A DNA stretch of 64,000 nucleotides. Origin: Streptomyces sp. NBC_00353 (lineage in GTDB: Bacteria; Actinomycetota; Actinomycetes; Streptomycetales; Streptomycetaceae). The notes below the pieces were generated by a model that saw nothing but the letters and a program-made list of their open reading frames with translations, searched no databases and was not told the origin of the DNA. The stretch spans positions 8,987,501-9,051,500 of the forward strand of contig NZ_CP107985.1 of assembly GCF_036108815.1 (NCBI RefSeq), given 5' to 3'. The position numbers and the translations under genes are program-made. This document shows, one piece after another, positions 7,383-18,035 of the stretch; the first letter of the stretch is position 1, and each line of letters begins with the position of its first letter.

Positions 7383-8399
7383 TCAGACGTGCGGCGCGGG
7401 CCCCGTCGATTCACGCAGTACGAGATGGGTGGCGAGCTCCACGTGCAGAGTGTCCACAGTGTGGCGCTCCAGCAGCCGCATCAACAGTGAGACGGCCATC
7501 CGGCCCATCTCCTCCAGCGGCTGACGGACCGTCGTCAGCCGGGGCACAGTGCTGCGGCCCAGATCGGTGTCGTCGAACCCGGTGATCGAGAGATCGTCCG
7601 GCACCCGCAGATTTCGTTCGTACGCGGCCCGCAGGGCTCCGACCGCCGTCTTGTCGTTGAACGCGATCAGTGCAGTGGGGCGTTCGGGCAGGTCGAGGAG
7701 TTCCCCCGCGGCTTCATAGCCCCGGTCGGCCGTCGGCTCGATGCTGCGGAGCAGAGCGGGAGAGGGCAGCAGTCCGGCCTCGGCGAGCGCCGCGGCGTGG
7801 CCGGCGATGCGCGACTGGCTGGCCAGCCAGTCGCCGGGGCCACCGATGACGCCGATGCGCCGGTGGCCCAGCTGCACCAGATGAGCGGTGACGGAGCGTG
7901 CCGCAGTCAGGTGGGCCGCGGAGACCGAGGCGATGTCCCTGGACAGCGGGCTTCGGGGATCGACCACCACGAAAGGGAAGTTCAGCGCTCGCAGCGCTTC
8001 CAGCTCCGCTTCGGACTCGGGTGGCAGGAGCAGCACTGCCCCCGCGATTCCGGATTCCTGCGGCAGCCCGGCCAGCACTCCGGCCCGGCGGCCGGCGTCG
8101 CCCGCACTGAGTACCACGCGTCTGCCGTGCAGTTCCAGCGTCTCTGCGATCGAGGAGACGATGACCCCGAAATAGTCGGTCAGCACATATGGGCAGCGCA
8201 CATAGATCGCACCTCCCGCAGCCCCACGTGCGGCGAGGGCGGGCGCGCCCAGTCGCTCGACCGCCCGGTGTACCAGCGCCCGCGTCTCGGGGGCCACATG
8301 GTCATGCCCGTTCATCACGCGCGACACCGTGGCGATCGACACGCCGGCCTCCGCCGCGATCGCACGCACCGTGACCCGGGCACGCCTCGCCTCAACCAC
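7383..8399 (-). CDS. LacI-family transcriptional regulator
   Basis: 338 aa. The N-terminal LacI helix-turn-helix (VTVRAIAAEAGVSIATVSRVMNG) is followed by a periplasmic-binding-protein-like effector domain (..YFGVIVSSIAETLELHGRRVVLS.., ..LIAFNDKTAVGALRAAYE..). It probably represses by binding near its own divergent neighbour, the GH30 gene, and releases DNA on sensing a sugar. The GTG start at 8399 gives four residues before the HTH and has no clear ribosome binding site. The intergenic DNA holds six GTTTC copies (8410-8548). Confidence 0.9.
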   Translation of the reverse strand: MVEARRARVTVRAIAAEAGVSIATVSRVMNGHDHVAPETRALVHRAVERLGAPALAARGAAGGAIYVRCPYVLTDYFGVIVSSIAETLELHGRRVVLSAGDAGRRAGVLAGLPQESGIAGAVLLLPPESEAELEALRALNFPFVVVDPRSPLSRDIASVSAAHLTAARSVTAHLVQLGHRRIGVIGGPGDWLASQSRIAGHAAALAEAGLLPSPALLRSIEPTADRGYEAAGELLDLPERPTALIAFNDKTAVGALRAAYERNLRVPDDLSITGFDDTDLGRSTVPRLTTVRQPLEEMGRMAVSLLMRLLERHTVDTLHVELATHLVLRESTGPAPHV

Positions 8400-8409
8400 T
8401 TGTTACAGC

Positions 8410-8548
8410 GTTTCGTTTCATGGACGCAGCATAGCGGGGGAGTGCTCACGGGCTGAGAAAGGCTTGACAGCTCAAGTCGGTTGGCGATTTTCTGTGGGCG
8501 CGTCGAAAAAGTTTCCAAGATGTTTCAGTTTGTTTCATGGCAAGTTTC
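8410..8548. promoter_or_regulatory. GTTTC repeat array and promoter upstream of GH30 gene
   Basis: GTTTC occurs at 8410, 8415, 8511, 8522, 8532 and 8544. The last four are spaced 10-12 bp, about one helical turn, and GTTTCATGG occurs twice (8415 and 8532). TTGACA at 8464-8469 is a good -35, with an AT-rich stretch 16-18 bp later. The array is the likely operator region for the divergent LacI regulator. Confidence 0.5.
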
Positions 8549-8647
8549 GGCAACCCGCCACCTGCGGAGCACGGCCGATGTCCACCGTCTCCGCCCCGTC
8601 ACGGCCCTTCGCCCTCAGCTCCGACCGCGCCAGCGAGGAAACCACTT

Positions 8648-10597
<1,950 letters not shown>

Positions 10598-10867
10598 CCA
10601 CGAGAACCATCGGCTGCCGGCTCGGTCTGCGGCATCAGCCGCGCCGGCGGCAGATGGGACGTGGGGCCGGAGGGCGCCACATCCGCAGAGGGCCTCCCGG
10701 GGCAGCGGCGTACAGAGTGCCCGCCCAGGCCGCCAGTGCCCCGCTGCCGCCGGAGGGACCCGGCGAGGGATGGTCCCTGAAGGCGGCGCAGCCTGCCACC
10801 GGCCGCCGGGTGCGGACTCTGCCGTCGGCGGTCACCGCGGTCGACGACCGGGTCGTCGCTCACCACG

Positions 10868-10885
10868 CTGCCCGAAAGCGGGCAG
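10868..10885 (-). terminator. Hairpin downstream of the histidine kinase gene
   Basis: CTGCCCG AAAG CGGGCAG forms a 7-bp stem with a tetraloop, 20 nt past the kinase stop codon. The rest of 10598-10904 shows nothing else I can support. Confidence 0.55.
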
Positions 10886-10904
10886 GGTGCCACCTGAGGT
10901 GCTG

Positions 10905-12338
10905 TCAGGGAACCTCGTCCTGCGGGTCGATCGGCAGACACACCTGAAAGCGGGTGTCGCCCGGCCGTGAGGAGACCCGGATGTCCCCGTGATGCTTGTT
11001 GACCACGATGCGGTAGGTGATGTCCAGCCCCAGCCCAGTACCCTCACCGACCGGTTTGGTGGTGAAGAAGGGCTCGAAGATCCGGGGTCTGATGTCAGGC
11101 GGGATCCCTGTGCCGGTGTCGGTCACCTCCACGAGCAGGTGGGCCTCCTCCCGCCACGTCCGGATCGTCAGCGTACCCCCGGCAGGCATGGCGTCGACGG
11201 CGTTGATGATCAGGTTGGTCCACACCTGGTTCAGCTCGGCCCCGAAGGCCAGGACCGGCGGCAGTTCACGGTCGTAGTCCTTGACCACCTCGACACCGGA
11301 CGGGATCTTCGCCCGGAGCATCGTCAACGTGGCATCGAGCAACGTGTGCACATCCACGGTCTGCTGCGGCGCCCGGTCCAGCTGCGCGTACTGCTGGGCG
11401 GCGCCGACCAGTCCCGAGATGCGCGTCACGGCGTCATCGATCTCACCCATCAGAAGTTCCGCGTCGATGGTGTACGCCAGCCACCTCACCGTGGAGCCGA
11501 GGTTGTCCTCACCGATGGTGTCGGCCACCGCGGTCAGCCACGGCACGCCGATGTCCGCGGCGACCAGAGTCGGTGCAAGCTCCCACGCCTCCGTGACCCC
11601 CTGCTCCTCGAGCCAGTCGCCGACGGTGTCCTCCGCATCCGCAGCGGCCAGCGCCGGCAGACCGGATGCCGCAGCGGCCTGTCGAACCGCATCGTCCTGA
11701 AGCTCCACGAGACGATGCAGCTCGCTTCCGTCCAGTCGGCCGTCAGCGATCATGGCGAGCTTGTGGCGCATGGCGGTCACTCGCTCGCGCAGCGCCGAGG
11801 TGGCCCGTACAGCGGCTGCCGCAGGATTGTTCAGCTCATGTGTGAGCCCTGCCGACAGCGACGCCAGGGCCAGCAGCCGCTCGCGCTCATTGACGATGGC
11901 ATTGGCCGCACGTGTACCGAAGAACAGGCCCTCCAGCAGGTGAAGTGCCATCGGGAACCATGTGCCTACCGCGGTCGCGAAAGCATCGGCAGGCAGTACG
12001 AAGAACTCGGCATCGGTGACAGCCCGCATGGTGTGGGGATACCGCTGCTCGACGCGGTCCCCGAGGTACGCGCGAGTCGCCCCGCTGTACACACCGCGTT
12101 GGTCGGTGCGGGTTACCTCCACCTCGTCGCCGTGCAGCACACGGCTGAGCGCGATCGCTCCGCTGAGCAGCACGAAGAAGCACGTGGCCCGCTCGCCCTC
12201 CGCGTACACCACGCTTCCGGCAGGCAGTTGCTCCGCACGGCCGCGTTCTGCCAGCCAGTCGAGCTGCTCGTCGCTGAGCTCCTCGAACAGGAACAGAGTC
12301 CGCAACTGCGCCGGTGACAGATGTGCTGAGGTGGTCAC
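10905..12338 (-). CDS. Cyclic-nucleotide-binding-domain sensor histidine kinase
   Basis: 477 aa, no membrane segments. Residues ~5-135 form a Crp-type cNMP-binding beta roll (..EQLPAGSVVYAEGERATCFFVLLSGAIALSR..). A dimerisation/phosphoacceptor region with LTHELNNPAAA (His167) follows, and the last ~130 residues are a HATPase_c domain with N box (NLIINAVDAM), G1 box (DTGTGIPP), F box (FEPFFTTK) and G2 box (GTGLGLDI). The GTG start overlaps the stop of the upstream gene (GTGA), implying translational coupling. Its natural partner is the receiver domain of that gene. Confidence 0.9.
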   Translation of the reverse strand: MTTSAHLSPAQLRTLFLFEELSDEQLDWLAERGRAEQLPAGSVVYAEGERATCFFVLLSGAIALSRVLHGDEVEVTRTDQRGVYSGATRAYLGDRVEQRYPHTMRAVTDAEFFVLPADAFATAVGTWFPMALHLLEGLFFGTRAANAIVNERERLLALASLSAGLTHELNNPAAAAVRATSALRERVTAMRHKLAMIADGRLDGSELHRLVELQDDAVRQAAAASGLPALAAADAEDTVGDWLEEQGVTEAWELAPTLVAADIGVPWLTAVADTIGEDNLGSTVRWLAYTIDAELLMGEIDDAVTRISGLVGAAQQYAQLDRAPQQTVDVHTLLDATLTMLRAKIPSGVEVVKDYDRELPPVLAFGAELNQVWTNLIINAVDAMPAGGTLTIRTWREEAHLLVEVTDTGTGIPPDIRPRIFEPFFTTKPVGEGTGLGLDITYRIVVNKHHGDIRVSSRPGDTRFQVCLPIDPQDEVP

Positions 12339-13993
12339 TGCGCCTCCAGATAGCGGTGCACCAGCGCGACGGCCATGGCTCCCTCGCCGACGGCCGAGGC
12401 GACACGTTTGACCGAGGAGGAGCGCACATCGCCCGCAGCGAAGACACCGGGCACGCTCGACTCCAGGTGGTACGGATCCCTCGGCAGCCGCCACCCGGCC
12501 GGCCGATCCCCTCCGGCCACCAGGTCGGGGCCGGTCACCACGAATCCGCGCGCATCGCGGGTGACCACTCCTGCCAGCCAATCCGTATGCGGCTCGGCCC
12601 CGATGAAGATGAACAGCCACGACGCGGCAACGGTGCGCACGGCGCCGGACCGGCTCTCACGGAGGGACAGCTGCTGGAGGTGTCCCTCGCCCACGGCGCC
12701 GACCACCTCGGTCCACGGGTGGATGTCGATGTTGGAGATGCCGTTGATCTGGTCGATCAGATAGCTGGACATCGAACGGCTCAGATCACCTTGGCGGATC
12801 AGCACATGAACACGCCGTGCGTAGCGTGAGAAATACACCGCCGCCTGCCCTGCGGAGTTGGCACCGCCGACGATGTACACGTCCTCGCCCGAGCAACTGG
12901 GCGCCTCCGTGACGGCGGACCCGTAGAAGACGCCCGCCCCGGTGAACTCCTCCAGCCCGGCGGCGGCCAGCCGCCGGTACGACACCCCGGTGGCGAGGAC
13001 CACGGTGTGCGCGGCAATGGAGCTCTCCGGACCCAGGTGCAGTACCCGGCCCGATCCCGCCACCTCCAGCGCGACAGCCTGCTGCGCGCTGAGGATCTCC
13101 GCCCCGAACTTCAGCGCCTGGCGGCGGGCCCGCTCGGTCAGCTGGGAACCGGAGACGCCGTCGGGGAAGCCGAGGTAGTTCTCGATACGGCTGCTCTGAC
13201 CGGCCTGCCCGCCGGTCGCCTGCTGCTCCACCAGTACCGTACGCAGTCCCTCCGAAGCACCGTAGACAGCAGCTCCCAGACCGGCCGGCCCCCCACCGAC
13301 CACCACCAGGTCGTAGAAGTCGGAGGCCGGAACGGTGCTGAGTCCGACCTGCGCGGCGAGCTCCCGCTCGGTGGGGGAGACCAGAGTCTTTCCGTCCGGG
13401 GTGACAACCAGCGGTGCATCGGCCGCGGACAGCCCTGCGGCAGCCAGAAGGCGCTCCCCCTCCGGCTCGTCGGACAACAACCAGCGATAGGGGACGAGAT
13501 TACGGGTGAGGAAGTCGCGGACCGCGAAGGAGGGAGCTGACCAACGGTGCCCGACCACCCGCGTCTCCATGTCTCCTGGATCGGGCGTGGCGTGCCACAG
13601 GTCCAGCAGCGTGTCGATCACCGGATAGAGGTGCTGTTCCGGCGGACTCCAGGGCTTGAGGAGATAGTGGTCGAGGTCCACGACGTTGATGGCGTCGATG
13701 GCCGCTTCCGTGTCGGAGTAGGCAGTCAGCAGCACGCGACGGGCGAGCGGAAAGAGGTCCATGGCCGCCTCGAGGAACTCGATGCCGTTCATCTGGGGCA
13801 TGCGGTAGTCGGCGAGCATGAGCGCGAGCGGATCGCCACGGAGCTTGAGCTCACGCAGTGCTTCCAGGGCGTCGCGGCCGGAGAGTGCGCGCAGGATGCG
13901 GTAGCGGTCGCCGTACTGCCGCCGGATGTCGCGGGCGACCGCCCGGGAGACTGCCGGGTCGTCGTCGACAGTCAGGATCGTCGGGTTCGGCAT
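12335..13993 (-). CDS. Response-regulator receiver fused to thioredoxin-reductase-like FAD oxidoreductase
   Basis: 552 aa. Residues ~1-125 are a CheY-like receiver with the acidic pair in LTVDDD, phosphoacceptor Asp62 (LADYRMPQMNG), TAYS and KPW. A linker leads to a TrxR-type flavoprotein from ~220: FAD motif VVGGGPAGLGAA, NADPH motif IVGGANSAGQAA and ..FAAGDVRSSSVKRVASAVGEGAMAV... The CxxC redox pair of true thioredoxin reductases is absent: the region reads TEAPSCSG, with one cysteine. It is therefore unlikely to reduce thioredoxin. It is coupled to the downstream cNMP-binding kinase, so phosphorylation may gate a redox reaction instead of transcription. Confidence 0.9.
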   Translation of the reverse strand: MPNPTILTVDDDPAVSRAVARDIRRQYGDRYRILRALSGRDALEALRELKLRGDPLALMLADYRMPQMNGIEFLEAAMDLFPLARRVLLTAYSDTEAAIDAINVVDLDHYLLKPWSPPEQHLYPVIDTLLDLWHATPDPGDMETRVVGHRWSAPSFAVRDFLTRNLVPYRWLLSDEPEGERLLAAAGLSAADAPLVVTPDGKTLVSPTERELAAQVGLSTVPASDFYDLVVVGGGPAGLGAAVYGASEGLRTVLVEQQATGGQAGQSSRIENYLGFPDGVSGSQLTERARRQALKFGAEILSAQQAVALEVAGSGRVLHLGPESSIAAHTVVLATGVSYRRLAAAGLEEFTGAGVFYGSAVTEAPSCSGEDVYIVGGANSAGQAAVYFSRYARRVHVLIRQGDLSRSMSSYLIDQINGISNIDIHPWTEVVGAVGEGHLQQLSLRESRSGAVRTVAASWLFIFIGAEPHTDWLAGVVTRDARGFVVTGPDLVAGGDRPAGWRLPRDPYHLESSVPGVFAAGDVRSSSVKRVASAVGEGAMAVALVHRYLEAQ

Positions 13994-14371
13994 GTCTCCA
14001 TCATTGTCGCAAAGGCCAGGAAATGGCGGCCGGAGTCTGCATGGCGCAGGCCGCACGCGCCGGCCCGGCGGACCCGGCGCCCTCCACCGATCGGTGTCAC
14101 CCGGAGGCACGTGTGGTGCCACGCCACCCGAAACGGTCCCGGCAGGTTGCAAGAACGTCCTACGTCAGCCGGTACCGCTCCGAGTCGGGGGCCGGCCGTG
14201 TGGTGGAATTCCGAATCACCACCAGCGAACGCGCTGGAACCCGCAGGCGGCCCGCGGCGCATACCGCAGCCGGCTGCGGGGCAGTGCTCCCGCATCGGTG
14301 GCGCTGTTTCCCGGCACCTGCCGCCCGGAGCCGCCCGCGGCCCCGCACGCCCCTCGCCCTCAGGAGTACGC
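13994..14371. other. Divergent promoter region
   Basis: 378 bp separating the signalling operon (leftwards) from the aminotransferase (rightwards). The only clear site is AGGAG at 14362-14366, the aminotransferase ribosome binding site. I see no strong palindrome. Confidence 0.5.
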
Positions 14372-15592
14372 ATGGCCTTCGACGTCGACGCGGTCCGCGC
14401 GCAGATCCCCGCCCTGAAGTCCGGCTCTGCCCGCTTCGACGCCCCCGGCGGCACCCAGACACCGCAGCCGGTGATCGACGCCATCATGGATGCACTGGCC
14501 AACCCGCTCGCCAACCGGGGCCGTACCACCGAAGGCGAGCGCAACGCGGAGGCGATCGTGGCCGGCGCCCGCTGCGCGCTGGCAGACCTGCTGGGAGCCG
14601 ATCCGCGGGGCATCGTATTCGGCCGCAGCTCCACCCAGCTCATCTACGACCTGTCCCGCACCCTGGCCAAGAACTGGGGCCCGGGCGACGAGGTGGTCGT
14701 CAGCCGACTCGATCACGATGCCAACATCCGCCCCTGGATCCAGGCGGCAGAGGCCGTAGGCGCCACCGTCCGATGGGCGGACTTCGACGCGGCCACCGGC
14801 GAGCTGACGACCGAGCACATCGCCAGGGTGCTCTCCGGACGCACCCGTCTCGTGGCCGTCACGGCAGCGTCGAATCTCATCGGCACCCGCCCCGACATCC
14901 CCGCTGTCGCCGACCTGGTGCACCGGGCCGGTTCCCTTCTCCACGTGGACGCTGTGCATTACGCCTCGCACGCCGCCGTCGACCTGCCCGCCCTCGGCGC
15001 GGACTTCATGGTCTGCTCGCCGTACAAATTCCTCGGCCCGCACCTGGGCGTGCTGGCAGCCCGTCCCGAAATGCTGGAGACGCTGCGGCCGGACAAGCTG
15101 CTGCCCTCCACCGACGCGGTTCCCGAGCGCTTCGAACTGGGCACCCTGCCGTACGAGCTGCTGGCCGGGGCCCGCGCGGCGGTGGACTTCCTCGCCGGTC
15201 TGGCCCCAGGGGCGGACGGCACCCGCCGGGAACGGCTGATCGCCGCCTTCGAGGCGATCGAGGCCCACGAGGATGCCCTGCGGGCCCGCATCGAACAGGG
15301 GCTGGCCGCCCTCGGCGGCGTCACCGTGCACTCCCGGGCCGCCCGGCGCACCCCGACCCTCCTGCTCACCCTGGCGGACCACAGCGCCACCGCCGCCTCG
15401 CAGTACCTGGCGGAGCACGGCATCGATGCTCCGGCCGGGTCCTTCTACGCGCTGGAGGCATCCCGCCGGCTCGGACTGGGCGACGAGGGCGGGCTGCGGA
15501 TCGGCCTGGCCCCCTACAGCAGTGACGAGGACGTCGATCGGCTGCTGGATGCCCTGTCCGGCTCCGTCGACACCACACCCGTCACTGGCTGA
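14372..15592 (+). CDS. Class V aminotransferase (cysteine desulfurase-like)
   Basis: 406-aa PLP enzyme of fold type I. It has the substrate-pocket start ..FDAPGGTQTPQPV.., ..SSTQLIYDLSRTLA.., an aspartate strand (LLHVDAVHYA) for the pyridine nitrogen and the PLP-lysine Lys219 in SPYKFLGPH. The family includes SufS/NifS-like desulfurases, isopenicillin epimerase-like and selenocysteine lyases. No SufS-type C-terminal cysteine loop is obvious, so desulfurase activity should not be assumed. AGGAG 5 nt before ATG fixes the start. Single-gene unit with its own terminator. Confidence 0.85.
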   Translation: MAFDVDAVRAQIPALKSGSARFDAPGGTQTPQPVIDAIMDALANPLANRGRTTEGERNAEAIVAGARCALADLLGADPRGIVFGRSSTQLIYDLSRTLAKNWGPGDEVVVSRLDHDANIRPWIQAAEAVGATVRWADFDAATGELTTEHIARVLSGRTRLVAVTAASNLIGTRPDIPAVADLVHRAGSLLHVDAVHYASHAAVDLPALGADFMVCSPYKFLGPHLGVLAARPEMLETLRPDKLLPSTDAVPERFELGTLPYELLAGARAAVDFLAGLAPGADGTRRERLIAAFEAIEAHEDALRARIEQGLAALGGVTVHSRAARRTPTLLLTLADHSATAASQYLAEHGIDAPAGSFYALEASRRLGLGDEGGLRIGLAPYSSDEDVDRLLDALSGSVDTTPVTG

Positions 15593-15611
15593 CCGGGTGG
15601 CGCACCCGGTC
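15591..15611 (+). terminator. Terminator overlapping the aminotransferase stop codon
   Basis: GACCGGGTG GCG CACCCGGTC pairs as a 9-bp stem with a 3-nt loop and includes the last two bases of the TGA stop. Confidence 0.65.
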
Positions 15612-16257
15612 CACCGAGCACCGGCTGCCGACTGAGCGCCGCCACCGGCAGATCCGGCCAGGCCTGCCGCTAAGCCCCGACAGGGCGCGCCGTGGGAGAT
15701 GCCGATCAGCCGTGTGACCGCGTACGGGCGCAGGGGGCCATCGAGCCCCCAAGCCCGGCGGCGCACCGCTGCGGGCCCGTCCTCCCGCTCGGTCTTCCCG
15801 GCCGTCTCGGGCCGTCCCATGCGTACGACCGTGCGACACCGAATCAGTCCTGCTGCACCCTCCGCGTGGTGTGCCGTCACTGGATCGGTCGCGCGCGGCC
15901 AATGGCCGAGATTCCCCGCCGGTTCGCGCGAATAACTCACCCCCACCACCAATACGGAATGCATATCCAGCATTACGGCGAGCGAATAAATCGTTCTTGA
16001 TATGACACAGGCCACATGATCCGCGTCACTCTTGTGCCCATTTTAGGCATTTGCCGTGTGGGGTGAGCCACGTGACGGGCACCACTCCGAAACCGGATAG
16101 TAGGCCACCGGGCCTCGTTCCCGGGCTCTGAAGGCACTCGACCGACGATTTCCAATACCCGGTACGAATAGCGGTAGTAAAAAGGGGACGTTGACCCGGG
16201 TTTCCCCCTCCCCTAACAATTCTTGGCATCACCCGGCGACGGAAAAGGAATTACCAC
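15612..16257 (+). other. Long leader/promoter region of the transglycosylase gene
   Basis: 646 bp, noticeably AT-richer after 15930 than its surroundings (runs such as gaataaatcg), which marks promoter DNA for the downstream secreted protein. AAAGGA at 16246-16251 is the ribosome binding site. I looked for a c-di-AMP (ydaO-type) riboswitch, common before Streptomyces wall hydrolases, and did not find one. Confidence 0.4.
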
Positions 16258-16725
16258 GTGCAGATCACCGCGATGCCCAAGAAGTTCGCCCGCCTGACCA
16301 AGACCAAGAAGATCTCGCTGGGCATGGTCGCAGCCGGCGCCGCCGTCATGGCCGGCACCGTCGTCAGCGCCCCGGCCGCCTCGGCCACCACCCCCGCCCA
16401 GTCCGGCGGCAGCGTCCACAACTGGATCAACCAGTCACTGGAGATCATGCGCGCCAAGGGCATCCCCGGCAGCTACGACGGCATCTACCGCAACCTGATG
16501 CGCGAGTCGAGCGGCAACCCGAACGCCATCAACAACTGGGACTCCAACGCCGCCAAGGGCATCCCGTCCAAGGGCCTGCTCCAGGTGATCGACCCCACCT
16601 TCAAGACGTACCACGTCAGCGGCACCTCGATGAACATCTACGACCCCGTCGCCAACATCACCGCCGCCTGCAACTACGCCGCCCACCGCTACGGCTCCAT
16701 CGACAACGTCAACTCCGCGTACTGA
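16258..16725 (+). CDS. Small secreted lytic transglycosylase (SLT-like)
   Basis: 155 aa. A lysine-rich n-region, hydrophobic core and ..APAASATT signal cleavage site are followed by a ~110-residue SLT-like domain with the catalytic Glu in NLMRESSGNPNAINNWD, then ..KGLLQVIDPTF.. and ..NITAACNYAAHRYGSI... These are typical of the short Streptomyces wall transglycosylases that cleave MurNAc-GlcNAc bonds. GTG at 16258 is used with AAAGGA upstream; ATG at 16273 is an alternative. There is no LysM or peptidoglycan-binding module, so it is a minimal catalytic form. Confidence 0.88.
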   Translation: MQITAMPKKFARLTKTKKISLGMVAAGAAVMAGTVVSAPAASATTPAQSGGSVHNWINQSLEIMRAKGIPGSYDGIYRNLMRESSGNPNAINNWDSNAAKGIPSKGLLQVIDPTFKTYHVSGTSMNIYDPVANITAACNYAAHRYGSIDNVNSAY

Positions 16726-17166
16726 CGACACGGCGCGGCGATACGACCGGGCCCCGCCCAGCGCACCGGTCCCCGCGTGATGCAGCCGGTGCCGGCCGGT
16801 CGGCCCACGTGCGAGACCGGCCCGCCGACGACGTTCCCGCAGCCGTCCACGGCACGCCCTGACCCCGTGACGCACCGGCGCACCGCAGCCGTGGACAGGG
16901 CCCCGGCCCCGCGCGGCTTCCGGAGAGGCAGCGGCCACGGCAGCTCGCACACGGAGCCGACACGGATGCATTGACCCGCAGGGCTGCTGATGGCAGAGGC
17001 GTGCCCCGTGGTCATGGTGGCAATCAGGGGTAGATGCCGACGGTCACGGAATTCTCCGCTTCGGGCCGCTTGAGGGTCACGTCATTCCCCACTACGGCGG
17101 TCACGTTTTCCCATGGGGACGGTGGTCGCTGACGGCCACTCGCGCGGCCCTGGGCCAGGCCCAAGG
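16726..17166. other. Gene-free stretch after the transglycosylase
   Basis: 441 bp with no supportable gene on either strand. It is bounded on the right by the terminal-inverted-repeat element. Confidence 0.4.
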
Positions 17167-17322
17167 GCTGTCCCGTACTTCCTGGCGGGCGCACGACGAC
17201 AACTACGGCCCCTCGCTGCGTTGTCGGAACACCCGAATACGCCCCGTCCGAGGACGCCCCTCCGCCGTGCGATGCATCGCATCCGACGCCGCGCGCAGTT
17301 CCTCCAGGGATTACGGGACAGC
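17167..17322. repeat. MITE-like element with terminal inverted repeats
   Basis: GCTGTCCCGTA at 17167-17177 and TACGGGACAGC at 17312-17322 are a perfect 11-bp terminal inverted repeat. The match continues inward with two mismatches to CTGG/CCAG, about 19 bp in all. The 156-bp interior has no transposase. GGCTGTCCCG-type ends occur on Streptomyces insertion sequences. The right end lies 2 bp from the stop codon of the gene at 17325, so it could also act as that gene's terminator. No target-site duplication is visible. Confidence 0.5.
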
Positions 17323-17324
17323 TG

Positions 17325-18035
17325 TCAGTCGTGCAGCCAGATCCGCAGGGGACCGATCGGCTCGAAGCCGTGGCGGACCGCGGCCACCAGGTCATCGCCA
17401 TGCTCGTAGCCGACCACCGGCAGGGTGGGGAACAGCCGGTGCACCGCGTCCAGTACGAGTGGCCAGGCCGCTTCAGCGCCGCCGTCCAGTGCGAAGACAT
17501 TGGAGATTCCGACCACCTCGTCACTGCGGCTCGCAATCGCTCCGGCGATCACCCGGCCGCCAGGGGACTGTCCGGCGAGTACGAAGGTGGCCGGGTCGTC
17601 CAGCAGTTCGGTCCGGAAGAGATCCGCGTTGCCGTCCCCGTCGTCCCACGCGAGCGCCCAGGCGCGCAGCATGTCCGGGTCGCCCGCCACGTCCCAGGCA
17701 AGACCCGAGGGGATGGTGGGCGCACTCGCCGGGCGGTGGATCCATTGCGCCTCGAACAGCACCCGGAAGCCGGCCTCCGTCAGGTCGAGGTCGGCGAAGC
17801 TGTCCTTGATGGAGGCGCCGGGCACGGCGGTGTCGATCCGGGCTGTCAGCGCAGCCGGGTCGGCACCCGGCACCAGCGTCACCGCGTCGGGGTAGTACGG
17901 CGGCGTGCGGGCCGGGGCGGCCCAGGCCTGTGCCCTGAACTCGCTCGCCAGGTCGTGCGATCGGCTCATTGCCGCACACCACTCGGCATTGTTGCGGGCG
18001 GCGGTTCGGACCAGGAACTGCTTCGGCGTCGTCAC
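17325..18035 (-). CDS. GNAT-like hypothetical protein, 236 aa
   Basis: Soluble protein with a GNAT-like C-terminal half: a strand pair ..ATFVLAGQSPGGRVIAGAIASRS.. followed by ..GISNVFALDGG.. and a final ..PTLPVVGYEHGDDLVAAVRHGFEPIGPLRIWL, which resembles the end of degenerate acetyltransferases. The acetyl-CoA loop (Q/RxxGxG/A) is not clear, so catalysis is doubtful. Start GTG at 18035. It has no operon partners; a TIR element abuts its 3' end. Confidence 0.6.
   Translation of the reverse strand: MTTPKQFLVRTAARNNAEWCAAMSRSHDLASEFRAQAWAAPARTPPYYPDAVTLVPGADPAALTARIDTAVPGASIKDSFADLDLTEAGFRVLFEAQWIHRPASAPTIPSGLAWDVAGDPDMLRAWALAWDDGDGNADLFRTELLDDPATFVLAGQSPGGRVIAGAIASRSDEVVGISNVFALDGGAEAAWPLVLDAVHRLFPTLPVVGYEHGDDLVAAVRHGFEPIGPLRIWLHD

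Noticed and set aside
12335..13993. Annotation as thioredoxin reductase
   Set aside because: FAD and NADPH motifs fit, but the CxxC pair is missing and a receiver domain is fused.
15930..16257. c-di-AMP riboswitch before the transglycosylase gene
   Set aside because: Expected from other Streptomyces wall-hydrolase genes, but the conserved ydaO-type core sequences could not be found.
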